From CALZJC01 sp963781065 (GTDB lineage Bacteria > Acidobacteriota > Thermoanaerobaculia > Multivoradales > JAHEKO01): a stretch of 64,000 nt of DNA. The position numbers and the translations under genes are program-made. Positions within the stretch are counted from its first letter, which is position 1, and the number at the start of each line of letters is the position of its first letter. The stretch lies in the NCBI GenBank assembly GCA_963781065.1, contig CAWAET010000004.1:186001-250000 (forward strand), given 5' to 3'. Below, one piece after another: positions 34,839 through 43,586 of the stretch. The notes beneath the pieces were generated by a model. It did no database searches. It was not told where the DNA came from and saw nothing but the letters and a program-made list of their open reading frames with translations.

Positions 34839-36821
34839 ATGGCGTCTGAAACGGACACGAAACTGATCTGGCGCAAGGTCCTCGAGCCGGGCGAGCTGGC
34901 CGACGGCCGGGTCAAGCCGGTGACCTGCGGCCACACGACGTTGTGCATGACCCGGCACGAGAACCGCGTCGGCGCGCTCGACAACCGCTGCCCGCACCAG
35001 GGCGGCCCCCTGGGCGAGGGCTCGATCGAAAACGGGCTGCTGCGCTGCCCCTGGCACGGCTGGGACTACGACCCGCTGACCGGCAAGGCGCCGGGCTTCG
35101 ACGACGGGGTCGAGACCTTCCCGGTGGAAGAGCGTGAAGACGGCGTCTATGTCGGCTTTCCGCCCGAGGCCGAGCACGTCGCCACCGTCACCGACGTCAT
35201 GGCCGAGACGATGGTCAACTGGGGCATCCGCCAGGTCTGGGGCATGGTGGGCCACTCCAACCTGGGCCTGGCCGACGCGCTCAGGCGGCAGGCGGAGGCC
35301 GGCGCGCTGCGTTACTACGGCATCCGCCACGAGGGCGCCGCCGCCTTCGCCGCCTCGGCCTACGGCAAGCTGACGGGCAGGCCGGCGGCCTGCCTGGCGA
35401 TCGCCGGGCCCGGCGCCACCAACCTGCTGACCGGGCTGTGGGACGCCAACGTCGACCGCTCGCCGGTGCTCGCCCTGACCGGCCAGGTCGACACCCAGGT
35501 GCTCGGCCCCGGCGCCTTCCAGGAAGTCGACCTGGCGGCCGCCTTCGGCAAGGTGGCGCAGTGGAGCCAGCCGGTGCTGCAGGGCTCGCGCCACGCCGAG
35601 CTGGTCAACCTGGCGGCCAAGAGCGCCATCCTGAACCGCGGCGTCTCGCACCTGATCTTCCCCGACGAGGTGCAGACGCTGCCGGCGGCGGCCGGGGCCA
35701 AGGCCGGCGGCCCGGCCGGCCGCCTGACGCCGCGCGCCATCACCCCGCCGCGCGAGTCGCTCGACGACGCGCTGGCGGTGGTCCGCGGCTCGCGCCGGCC
35801 GGTGATCATCGTCGGTCACGGCGCCCGCTTCGAGATGCCGGCGATCCTCGAGCTGGCCGAGCTGCTCGGGGCACCGGTGCTGACCACCTTCAAGGGCAAG
35901 GGGCTGGTCTCCGACCACCACCCGCTGGGCTGCGGCGTGCTCGGCAGAAGCGGCACGCCCATCGCCAGCTGGTTCATGAACGAGTCCGACTCGCTGCTGG
36001 TCTTCGGCGCCAGCTTCTCGAACCACACCGGCATCACGCCCAAGCGGCCGATCGTCCAGGTCGACTACGACCCGATGATCCTGGGCAAGTTCCACGCCGT
36101 GAAGGTGCCGGTGTGGGGCGAGATCGGCGTCACCGCCCGCCTGCTGACGGCCGAACTGGGGGCCGAGGGCGCCAGCGCCACGTGGGTCGACCAGCGGCCC
36201 GAGGTCGCCCAGCGCTGGGCCATCTGGCGGCACGAGAAGGAGCGCCGCCTGGGCGAGGAGCGCGGCCAGGGAGTCTCCTCCTCCGCCGTCTTCGACGCCA
36301 TGAACCGCCACGTGCCGGCCGACGCCATCATCGCCGTCGACGTCGGCAACAACACCTATTCCTTCGGCCGCTACTTCGAGTGCCGCGAGCAGGCGGTCCT
36401 GATGTCGGGCTACCTGGGCTCGATCGGCTTCGCCTTCCCGGCGGCGATGGGCGCCTGGGCGGCGACCCAGGAAGACGACCCCAGGTTCGCCGGCCGCCCG
36501 GTGGTTTCGGTCTCGGGCGACGGCGGCTTCGGCCAGTACCTGGGCGAGCTGACCACGGCGGTCAAGTACGGCATGAACATCACCCACGTGCTGGTCAACA
36601 ACTCCCAGCTCGGCAAGATCTCCAAAGAGCAGCGGTCGGGCAACTTCGACGTCTGGCAGACGGCGCTCCACAACCCCGACTTCGCCCGCTACGCGGAGCT
36701 GTGCGGCGCCCTGGGCATCCGGGTGACGCGCCGCGAGGAGCTCGACGCCGCGCTCGAACGGGCGCTGGCCCACGACGGCCCCAGCCTGGTGGAGGTCGTG
36801 GCCGACGCCGAGCTGATCTGA
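34839..36821 (+). CDS. Rieske domain fused to thiamine-diphosphate enzyme (pyruvate-oxidase/acetolactate-synthase-like)
   Basis: Protein of 660 aa. Residues 1-105 form a Rieske [2Fe-2S] domain with CPHQGG and CPWHGWDYD. Residues 110-660 form a three-domain ThDP enzyme: EGAAAFAASAYGKLTG (catalytic Glu of the N-domain), AGPGATNLLTGLWDANVDRSP, central domain HGARFEMPAILELAELLGAP, and the C-domain cofactor motif VSGDGGFGQYLGEL...NITHVLVNNSQLGK (GDG-x-NN type). It resembles quinone-linked pyruvate oxidase; the Rieske domain may pass electrons from the ThDP intermediate. It is translationally coupled (TGATG) to the decarboxylase that follows. The substrate is inferred to be a 2-oxo acid. Confidence 0.88.
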   Translation: MASETDTKLIWRKVLEPGELADGRVKPVTCGHTTLCMTRHENRVGALDNRCPHQGGPLGEGSIENGLLRCPWHGWDYDPLTGKAPGFDDGVETFPVEEREDGVYVGFPPEAEHVATVTDVMAETMVNWGIRQVWGMVGHSNLGLADALRRQAEAGALRYYGIRHEGAAAFAASAYGKLTGRPAACLAIAGPGATNLLTGLWDANVDRSPVLALTGQVDTQVLGPGAFQEVDLAAAFGKVAQWSQPVLQGSRHAELVNLAAKSAILNRGVSHLIFPDEVQTLPAAAGAKAGGPAGRLTPRAITPPRESLDDALAVVRGSRRPVIIVGHGARFEMPAILELAELLGAPVLTTFKGKGLVSDHHPLGCGVLGRSGTPIASWFMNESDSLLVFGASFSNHTGITPKRPIVQVDYDPMILGKFHAVKVPVWGEIGVTARLLTAELGAEGASATWVDQRPEVAQRWAIWRHEKERRLGEERGQGVSSSAVFDAMNRHVPADAIIAVDVGNNTYSFGRYFECREQAVLMSGYLGSIGFAFPAAMGAWAATQEDDPRFAGRPVVSVSGDGGFGQYLGELTTAVKYGMNITHVLVNNSQLGKISKEQRSGNFDVWQTALHNPDFARYAELCGALGIRVTRREELDAALERALAHDGPSLVEVVADAELI

Positions 36822-38302
36822 TGGCCACCACCCTGAAGCAGGACGCCCCGCCTGGCCGGGCCGCCGCCCGAGCCGCCACTCGGGCCGCCACTCGGGCCGC
36901 GGCACCGGGCCGCGCCGAGCGCGCCCGCCAAGCCCTCGAGCGCGCCTTCGAGCTGGCGCTGGCCCAGGTCGACGCCGAGGGCTCCCTGCCGCGGCGCGGC
37001 GACCGGTCGCCGGCGCAGCTGGGCGAAGAGCTGGGGATCGCCATCGACCCGGGCGGCAGCGCCTTCGACGAGGTGACAGCCCGGCTCGGCCGCATCCTCG
37101 CCGAGACGCCGTCGGCGGCGAGCCCGCGTTTCTTCAACCAGCTCTTCGGCGGCCGCGACCCCATCGCCCTGGTCGCCGAGATGCTGACGCCGCTGACCAA
37201 CACTTCGATGTACACCTACAAGGTGGCCGGGCCGCAGGTGCTGGTCGAGCGCGAGGTCCTGGCCCGGATGGCAACCAAGGTGGGCTTTGCCGGCGGCGAG
37301 GGGACGATCTCGCCGGGCAGCTCGCTGGCCAACCTGACCGCCATGCTGATCGCCCGCAACGAAGCGGTCGCGGGGGCCCGCGAGCACGGCCTCGACGGTC
37401 GCCTCGACGGTCGCCTCGACGGGGGCCGGCTGACCGTCTACACCTCGGCCGAGGGCCACTACTCGATCCGCAAGGCCGCCGGCATCCTGGGGCTGGGCCG
37501 CGCCAACGTGCGGGAGATCGAGACCGACGGCCGGGGGCGGATGCGGGTCGGCTCCCTCGCCGCAGCCGTCGACCGCGACCTCGGGCACGGCCACCGGCCG
37601 ATCCTGATCAACGCCACCGCCGGCACCACCGTGACCGGCGCCTTCGACCCCATCGCCGAGATCGCCGAGGTGGCCGGCGCGCGCGGCATCTGGCTCAACG
37701 TCGACGGCGCCCTGGGCGGCTCGGTGGTGCTCTCGCGGCGCCACCGCCACCTGGTGGCGGGCGCCGAGCGCGCCGACTCCTACGTCTGGAACGCGCACAA
37801 GATGATGGGCGTGCCGCTGAGCTGCTCGGCCCTGCTGCTGCGGCGCCGGGGGCTGCTGGCGCGCCACCTCGACGAGTCGGCGAACTACCTGTTCCAGAGC
37901 GAGGCGGACGAGCTCGACCCCGGGCACCGCTCGCTCCAGTGCGGCCGCCGCAACGACGCGCTCAAGCTGTGGGCCGCCTGGCAGCTGCACGGCGACGACG
38001 GCTACGAGCGGCGGATCGACCGTCTGTTCGAGCTGGCGGCCTACGCCGCCGGGCGCGTCGCGGCCGACCCCGGCCTCGAGCTGGTGCTGCCGCCCGAGTC
38101 GATCAACGTCTGCTTCGAGGTCGTCGGCCGATCGAGCGCGGCGATCTGCGAGCGCCTCGACGAGGAGGGGCGGCTGCTGGTCGGCCACGGCGAGGCCGGC
38201 GGTCGCCGCGCCATCCGCCTGGTCTGCGTCAACCCTGACCTCGTCGAGAGCGACATCGACACGGCGCTGGCCGAGATCCAGCGCGTGGCGGACCGGCAGT
38301 GA
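36821..38302 (+). CDS. PLP-dependent amino-acid decarboxylase (GAD/sulfinoalanine decarboxylase family)
   Basis: Protein of 493 aa, group II decarboxylase. Motifs: SPRFFNQLFGG, GTISPGSSLANLTAML, TSAEGHYSIRKAAGILGLG (His stacking on PLP), NATAGTTVTGAFDPI, WLNVDGALGG and the Schiff-base Lys in YVWNAHKMMG, then NYLFQ. It decarboxylates an acidic amino acid such as glutamate, aspartate or cysteine sulfinate. The N-terminus has a slippage-type ARAATRAATRAA run, and residues about 190-200 have GLDGRLDGRLDGG. It overlaps the OlsB-like gene as GTGA, so its amine or amino-acid product may feed the acyltransferase. Confidence 0.9.
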   Translation: MATTLKQDAPPGRAAARAATRAATRAAAPGRAERARQALERAFELALAQVDAEGSLPRRGDRSPAQLGEELGIAIDPGGSAFDEVTARLGRILAETPSAASPRFFNQLFGGRDPIALVAEMLTPLTNTSMYTYKVAGPQVLVEREVLARMATKVGFAGGEGTISPGSSLANLTAMLIARNEAVAGAREHGLDGRLDGRLDGGRLTVYTSAEGHYSIRKAAGILGLGRANVREIETDGRGRMRVGSLAAAVDRDLGHGHRPILINATAGTTVTGAFDPIAEIAEVAGARGIWLNVDGALGGSVVLSRRHRHLVAGAERADSYVWNAHKMMGVPLSCSALLLRRRGLLARHLDESANYLFQSEADELDPGHRSLQCGRRNDALKLWAAWQLHGDDGYERRIDRLFELAAYAAGRVAADPGLELVLPPESINVCFEVVGRSSAAICERLDEEGRLLVGHGEAGGRRAIRLVCVNPDLVESDIDTALAEIQRVADRQ

Positions 38303-39087
38303 GCGTCCCGGTCACCGGCTCCGGGCTCTACCCGGTCCACCGCGAGCTGTTGACCGAGCCCCTGCGCGAGGGCCGCTACGAGGTGCGCTTCGCGCGTGAC
38401 GCCGGCGAGCTCGACGCCATCCAGCGGCTGCGCTTCGCGGTCTTCAACCTCGAGCTGGGCGAGGGGCTGGCGGCCTCGTTCGCCAGCGGCCGCGATGCCG
38501 ACGGTTTCGACCCGTTCTGCCACCACCTGCTGGTGAGCGACCTCGAGGTGGGCGAGGTGGTGGGCTGCTACCGGCTGCAGACCGCGGCCATGGCGGCGGC
38601 GAACCGTGGCTTCTACTCCGCCGGGCTGTTCGATCTGTCGGCCGTGCCGCCGGCGGCGCTTGCCAGGTCGGTCGAGTTGGGCCGGGCATGCATCGCCGAG
38701 TCGCACCGCAACTCGGCGGTCCTCTTCCTGCTCTGGAAGGGGCTGGCGCACTACGTCGCCCACAACCAGATGCGCTACCTGTTCGGCTGCTGCTCGCTCA
38801 CCAGCCAGGACCCACGCGAGGGCAGCGCGGTGCTGCTCTACCTCGAACGCGGCGGCCACCTGCACCCGAAGTGGCGGCTGCGCCCGGCCGCCGGCGCCGC
38901 CTGCCCGATCGTCGCCGGGGTAGAGGCCGCGGCGACGGTGCCGCCGCTGTTCCGGACCTATCTGCGCTACGGCGCCAAGGTCTGCGGCCCGCCGGCGATC
39001 GACCGCGAGTTCCGGACCATCGACTACCTCGTCGCGCTCGACGTCGACGCGCTGAGCCGGGGCAGCTTCAGGCTGTTCTTCGGCTGA
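38299..39087 (+). CDS. OlsB-like N-acyltransferase (GNAT/hemolysin family)
   Basis: Protein of 262 aa. The order RYEVRFARDAGELDAIQRLRFAVFNLELG (GNAT acyl-ACP entry), FCHHLLV, GCYRLQT, SVELGRACIAESHRN and GCCSLTSQDP matches ornithine-lipid N-acyltransferase OlsB and related N-acyl amino-acid synthases. It would put a 3-hydroxyacyl chain on the amino group of an amino acid or amine. It begins with GTG overlapping the decarboxylase stop and lies 3 nt before the OlsA-like gene. Confidence 0.88.
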   Translation: MSVPVTGSGLYPVHRELLTEPLREGRYEVRFARDAGELDAIQRLRFAVFNLELGEGLAASFASGRDADGFDPFCHHLLVSDLEVGEVVGCYRLQTAAMAAANRGFYSAGLFDLSAVPPAALARSVELGRACIAESHRNSAVLFLLWKGLAHYVAHNQMRYLFGCCSLTSQDPREGSAVLLYLERGGHLHPKWRLRPAAGAACPIVAGVEAAATVPPLFRTYLRYGAKVCGPPAIDREFRTIDYLVALDVDALSRGSFRLFFG

Positions 39088-39090
39088 GGC

Positions 39091-39870
39091 ATGGGTACCC
39101 TGCGCGCCGTCTGGCGGCTCTTCCTGCTGATCAAGCTGACGGCGATCGGCTACCTGGCGGTGGTGGTGGGGTCGCTGCTCACCCTGCCGTGGCCGCGCCG
39201 CCGCGCCCGCTGGCGCCACCTCTGCTTTCGCCGCTGGTCGCGGGCGCTACTGGCGGTCATGGGCGCCCGGGTCGCGAGCCGCGGCACGCCGCCCGAGGCG
39301 CCCTTCCTGCTGGTCACCAACCACCTGAGCTACATCGACGTCCTGGTGCTGGCCAGCAGGGTTGACGGGACCTTCATCGCCAAGTCGGAGGTCGCCGGCT
39401 GGCCGCTCATCGGCGCCCTGTGCCGCTCGGTGGGCACCCTGTTCGTCGACCGCGGACTGCGTCGCGACCTGCCGCGGGCCATCGCGGCGATCGACCGGAC
39501 GCTGGCCGCCGGCCAGGGCGTGGTGCTGTTCCCCGAGGGCACCAGCACCCGCGGCGAGAAGGTGACCCGTTTCCACCCGTCGCTGCTCGAGGTCGCGGCG
39601 CGCGCCCACACCCCGGTCTCCTACGCCAGCCTCGGCTACGCCACCGCCGCGGGCGTCGCCCCGGCCGAGATGGCGGTCTGCTGGTGGGGCGACATGGAGC
39701 TGGCCGGCCACCTCTGGGCCCTGCTGGCGCTGCCCGGCTTCGACGCCACCGTCGCTTTCGGCGACGAGCGGATCGAGGACGGCGACCGCAAGCGGCTGGC
39801 CGTGAAACTGCAGCGGGCCGTGGCCGACATCTTCACCCCGGTAACGCGGCGGGCGCCGGAGTCGGCCTGA
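39091..39870 (+). CDS. OlsA/PlsC-like O-acyltransferase
   Basis: Protein of 259 aa. A membrane helix at residues 12-33 is followed by the acyltransferase boxes NHLSYID (H78-x4-D83), VDRG and FPEGTSTRG. The family acylates lysophosphatidate, or, in ornithine lipid synthesis, the 3-hydroxyl of an N-acyl amino acid (OlsA). Adjacent OlsB and OlsA genes are the classic arrangement for amino-acid lipids. The next gene begins 100 bp downstream on the same strand. Confidence 0.9.
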   Translation: MGTLRAVWRLFLLIKLTAIGYLAVVVGSLLTLPWPRRRARWRHLCFRRWSRALLAVMGARVASRGTPPEAPFLLVTNHLSYIDVLVLASRVDGTFIAKSEVAGWPLIGALCRSVGTLFVDRGLRRDLPRAIAAIDRTLAAGQGVVLFPEGTSTRGEKVTRFHPSLLEVAARAHTPVSYASLGYATAAGVAPAEMAVCWWGDMELAGHLWALLALPGFDATVAFGDERIEDGDRKRLAVKLQRAVADIFTPVTRRAPESA

Positions 39871-39970
39871 GGATCGGGCGGCGCGCCGGAGCATCGCCCA
39901 TGCCACGCACCAGCTTCCCGCGCCGGCGCCTGCGGCTGAGCTCGCGAGAGCCCCTTGGATCGGGCATCTG

Positions 39971-42550
39971 GTGAGCGGCAAGACCAGGCGACGGCTCCCG
40001 GTCATCCTGGCGGCGCTCTATCTGGCGCTGCTCGCCGCTTCGCACCTGGCGCGCGCGCGGCACGAGCCGGCGGCGCTGCCGGCCGGCAAGTCGAGCGTCG
40101 AACTGGCCGAACAGGGGGCCGGGGCACGGCCCGGGCGCCGCGTCCGGGTCGCCTACCGCAGCTGGGGCGAGCGCGCGGCCGGCGGCGAACGGGCCGTGCT
40201 GCTGCTCCACGGCAGCCCGGGCTCGAGCGCCGACTTCCTGGCGCTCGGCCCGCGGCTGGCCGGTGAGCGATTCGTCGTCGCCCCGGACCTGCCGGGGTTC
40301 GGCCACTCCGAGCGGCGCGTCGCCGACTACTCGATCGCCGCCCACGCCGAGTACGCGCTGGCGCTGCTCGACGAGCTGGCGCTCGGGACGGTCGACCTGG
40401 TCGGCTTCAGCATGGGCGGCGGCGTGGCGCTGGAGCTGGCCGCGCGCCGGCCCGAGGCGGCGCGATCGCTCACCCTGCTGTCGTCGATCGGCGTCCAGGA
40501 GCTCGAGCTCTTGGGCAGCCAGCCGCTCAACCACGCCGTCCACGCCATCCAGCTGGCGGCGTTGTGGGGACTGCACGAAGCGACGCCGCACTTCGGCCGC
40601 CTCGACGGCTTCCCGCTCGACCTGCCCTACGCGCGCAACTTCTACGACACCGATCAGCGGCCGCTGCGCGGCTTTCTCGAGCGGCTCGAACTACCGGTGC
40701 TCATCGTCCACGGCGAGCGCGATCCGCTGGTACCGGCCGGGGCCGCCCGCGAGCACTACCGGCTGGTGCCGCAGAGCGAGCTGCTGATGCTCGACGGCAG
40801 CCACTTCATGGTCTTCTCCGACCAGGGCCGGCTGGCGCGGCCGATCGGCGAGTTCCTGGACCGGGTTGCCGATGGCACGGCCCGCAGCCGCGGCGAGGCG
40901 GCGCCGGAACGGCTTGCCGCGGCCGGCCGGCCTTTCGACCCGGCAAGCGTCCCCGCCGCCGCCGGGCTGACCCTGCTGGTCCTGCTGGCGCTGATCGCCG
41001 TGGCCACCCTGGCCAGCGAGGACATCACCTGCCTCGCCACCGGGCTGCTGGTGTCGCAGGGAAGGGTCGGTCTCGTCGCTGGCAGCGCCGCCTGCGCCGC
41101 CGGCATCCTGATCGGCGACCTGCTGATCTACGGCGCCGGCCGCTATCTCGGCCGCCCCTGGCTGGGCCGGCGGCCTCTCAGGTGGCTGGTGTCGCCGCGC
41201 GCGCTGGCCAAGAGCTCGGATTGGTTCGCCCGGCGCGGCCCGACGGTGATCATCGCCAGCCGCTTCCTGCCCGGAACCCGTGTGGCGACCTACTTCGCCG
41301 CCGGGGTGCTCAAGACCAGCTTCTGGAAGTTCCTGCTCTACTTCTCGCTCGCGGTGGTGCTGTGGACGCCGCTGCTGGTCGGTCTGGCGAGCTGGGTGGG
41401 CGCCCGCATGCTGGCGTGGTTCGGCCTGTTCGAGCGCTGGGCGCTACCCGGCGCGGCGGCGTTGGCGGTGGGGCTCTGGCTGCTCCTGTCGCTCGCCGGC
41501 AGCCTGTCGAGCTGGGCCGGCCGCCGCCGGCTGCTCGGCGCGCTGCGGCGCAAGCTGGAGTGGGAGTTCTGGCCGCCCTGGGTGCTCTACCTGCCGCTGG
41601 TGCCGTGGATCGGCTGGCTGGCGGTGCGCCACCGCGGACTCACCGTCTTCACCGCCGCCAACCCCGGCATCGAGGCGGGCGGCTTCGTCGGCGAGTCCAA
41701 GACCGCCATCCTGGACCAGCTGGCGCCCGCGGCGGTGGCGGCGTATTGCAGGATCGAGGCGTCGCTGCCGCCCGCGGAACGGCTAGCGGCGGCGCGGCGG
41801 TTCCTCGCCGAGCGCTCGCTGAGCCTGCCGGTGGTAGTCAAGCCCGACATCGGCGAGCGCGGCCGCGGCGTCACCATCGCCCGCGACGAGGACGAGCTCC
41901 GCCAAGCGCTGCAGTCACAGAAGGCCGACTTTCTGGTCCAGGAGCACGTCGGCGGCCCCGAGTTGGGCGTCTTCTACGTCCGCCGCCCGGGCGACGAGCG
42001 CGGCGGCATCTTCTCCATCACCGACAAGCGGCTGTTGCGCGTGACGGGCGACGGGGTCTCGACGGTGGAACGGTTGATCCTCGGCGACGAGCGGGCGATG
42101 CGCATGGCCCCCACCCATCTGGACAAGCTGGCGGCCGATCTCGACCGGGTGCCGGCAGAGGGCGAGAAGGTGCGGCTGGTCGACGTCGGCACCCATCGCC
42201 TCGGCGCGCTATTCCTTGACGGCGAACGCTGGCGCACGCCGACGCTCGAGGCGGCGATCGAGGCGATCAGCCGGTCCTTCCCCGGCTTCTTCTTCGGCCG
42301 CTACGACCTGCGCGCCCCGTCCTACGAGGCCTTCCAGAAGGGCGAAGGGCTGAAGGTCGTCGAGCTCAACGGCGTGACCTCGGAGGCGACCCATATCTAC
42401 GATCCGAGCAACGGCCTGCTCGAGGCCTACCGGGTCCTTTTCCGGCAGTGGGCGCTGGCGTTCGAGATCGGTGCCCTCAATCGCGACCGGGGCGCCCGAC
42501 CGGTGGGCCTCGTGGCGCTGCTGCGCCTGCTGGGCCGCCACCTGGTGTAG
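39971..42550 (+). CDS. Alpha/beta hydrolase - DedA membrane domain - ATP-grasp ligase fusion
   Basis: Protein of 859 aa with three joined parts. Residues 1-25 are a membrane anchor. Residues 55-300 are an alpha/beta hydrolase with GFSMGG (Ser147), ERDPLVP (Asp251) and GSHF (His278). Residues 330-515 are a DedA/VTT-type domain with 5-6 helices and the family motif FLPGTR (431-437), followed by WxP. Residues 570-845 resemble ATP-grasp D-Ala-D-Ala-ligase-like enzymes: VVVKPDIGERGRGV, VQEHVGGPELGVF and ELNGVTSEA near the end. The DedA part suggests lipid transport across the inner membrane, with a hydrolase and a carboxylate-amine ligase acting on the same lipid. I know no characterised protein with this order. 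It follows the acyltransferase genes. Confidence 0.85.
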   Translation: MSGKTRRRLPVILAALYLALLAASHLARARHEPAALPAGKSSVELAEQGAGARPGRRVRVAYRSWGERAAGGERAVLLLHGSPGSSADFLALGPRLAGERFVVAPDLPGFGHSERRVADYSIAAHAEYALALLDELALGTVDLVGFSMGGGVALELAARRPEAARSLTLLSSIGVQELELLGSQPLNHAVHAIQLAALWGLHEATPHFGRLDGFPLDLPYARNFYDTDQRPLRGFLERLELPVLIVHGERDPLVPAGAAREHYRLVPQSELLMLDGSHFMVFSDQGRLARPIGEFLDRVADGTARSRGEAAPERLAAAGRPFDPASVPAAAGLTLLVLLALIAVATLASEDITCLATGLLVSQGRVGLVAGSAACAAGILIGDLLIYGAGRYLGRPWLGRRPLRWLVSPRALAKSSDWFARRGPTVIIASRFLPGTRVATYFAAGVLKTSFWKFLLYFSLAVVLWTPLLVGLASWVGARMLAWFGLFERWALPGAAALAVGLWLLLSLAGSLSSWAGRRRLLGALRRKLEWEFWPPWVLYLPLVPWIGWLAVRHRGLTVFTAANPGIEAGGFVGESKTAILDQLAPAAVAAYCRIEASLPPAERLAAARRFLAERSLSLPVVVKPDIGERGRGVTIARDEDELRQALQSQKADFLVQEHVGGPELGVFYVRRPGDERGGIFSITDKRLLRVTGDGVSTVERLILGDERAMRMAPTHLDKLAADLDRVPAEGEKVRLVDVGTHRLGALFLDGERWRTPTLEAAIEAISRSFPGFFFGRYDLRAPSYEAFQKGEGLKVVELNGVTSEATHIYDPSNGLLEAYRVLFRQWALAFEIGALNRDRGARPVGLVALLRLLGRHLV

Positions 42551-42613
42551 TGTCTCCGACTTCGCCTTACCGTCTGGACGGCTATCGACGCCGCTGGCGG
42601 TGTTGCGCTTCGG

Positions 42614-42814
42614 ATGAGCCCGACGTCCGGCGAATCCGAACCCGGAGAGCGACCGTACTCACGGGTGCCTGACCGCCGGCAAACCCGCGTGCTGATCAGC
42701 AGTCCGTCGATGGGCTCGGCGCACGCCGTCGGCGAGCGCTTGGATTCCGGTTCGCTCGACGCCTACTATCAGCTCTGCCATGAGACCGCGCGCAATGAGA
42801 ATCGATTGACGTGA
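42614..42814 (+). CDS. Possible small protein (66 aa), coupled to the next gene
   Basis: The frame ends in TGATG, overlapping the ATG of the following membrane protein; such coupling is typical of real genes here. The sequence is hydrophilic with no recognised motif. It fills most of the 263-bp gap after the fusion gene. It may be a leader or a chance frame. Confidence 0.3.
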   Translation: MSPTSGESEPGERPYSRVPDRRQTRVLISSPSMGSAHAVGERLDSGSLDAYYQLCHETARNENRLT

Positions 42815-43080
42815 TGGGCGAGACGATCGCCGGCTGGCTGGTGACGGCGGTGGGCCTCTATGCCGCCGTCGGCCTGCTGTTCGCCGTGGCCTTCGTACTG
42901 CGCGGCGCGGCCCGTATCGATCCCCAGGCGGTGGGCGGCAGCTGGGGCTTCCGGCTGGCGATCCTGCCCGGGGCGGTGGCCTTCTGGCCGCTCCTGGCCC
43001 GGCGCTGGGCAGCCGGCGCGCCGCCGCCCGAGGAGCGCAACGCGCATCGCGACCGGGCCCGACGGGAGGGCGACCGATGA
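42814..43080 (+). CDS. Small two-helix membrane protein
   Basis: Protein of 88 aa. The first helix is at residues 5-30, and a second weak one at about residues 46-62, then a charged tail (EERNAHRDRARREGDR). It overlaps the next gene by 4 nt (ATGA) and starts a four-gene operon with the Rieske-cytochrome-b protein. Probably an assembly or accessory subunit of that redox complex; no known family is recognised. Confidence 0.7.
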   Translation: MGETIAGWLVTAVGLYAAVGLLFAVAFVLRGAARIDPQAVGGSWGFRLAILPGAVAFWPLLARRWAAGAPPPEERNAHRDRARREGDR

Positions 43081-43586
43081 TCCGCCCGCTCCGCCGACGC
43101 CATCGCTGGATGGTCGCCCTGGTGGGAGCGGTTGCCGCGCCGCTCTATGTCGCGGCGCTGCTGGCGCGGCCGGCGCCCGCCGTGCAGGAGACCCTCCCGG
43201 ACGCGCTCGCCCCGGCGGGGGCGATGGGCGGCGGCTCTCCCGGCGCCCCCGCCCCGCTCACCGGCGGGGCACCTGGCGGCCGCGCGGTCGAGCTGCCCAC
43301 CACGCCGCCGATCCGGCTCCGAGCGGCGGCCGGGGGCGCGATCGAGGCGACTGCCGACGGTTTTGTCGAGGGGGCGGACCTGCTGCTCTACTGGGCCCCG
43401 GCAGAGGGCTCGCGCTCGATCGCCGAGGCCTTCCTGCTGGGCGCCCTGCGCGGCGGCGAGCGGCAGCGGTTCGCGTTGCCCGCGGCCGCCGGCGCCGGCA
43501 CCGGGGTCCTCATCCTCTACAGCCTGGGCCACGGCGAAGAAATCGCCTACGCCTCCTGGCCGGCTTCGGCGGAGGCCGCGCCGTGA
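43077..43586 (+). CDS. Membrane-anchored periplasmic protein of unknown function
   Basis: Protein of 169 aa. A twin-Arg-containing basic start (RPLRRRHR) precedes one helix (residues 12-28). A Gly/Ala/Pro-rich linker leads to a beta-rich domain (about residues 70-165) with no Cys. Coupled at both ends by ATGA and GTGA overlaps. Likely a periplasmic partner of the Rieske-cytochrome-b protein. Confidence 0.7.
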   Translation: MIRPLRRRHRWMVALVGAVAAPLYVAALLARPAPAVQETLPDALAPAGAMGGGSPGAPAPLTGGAPGGRAVELPTTPPIRLRAAAGGAIEATADGFVEGADLLLYWAPAEGSRSIAEAFLLGALRGGERQRFALPAAAGAGTGVLILYSLGHGEEIAYASWPASAEAAP

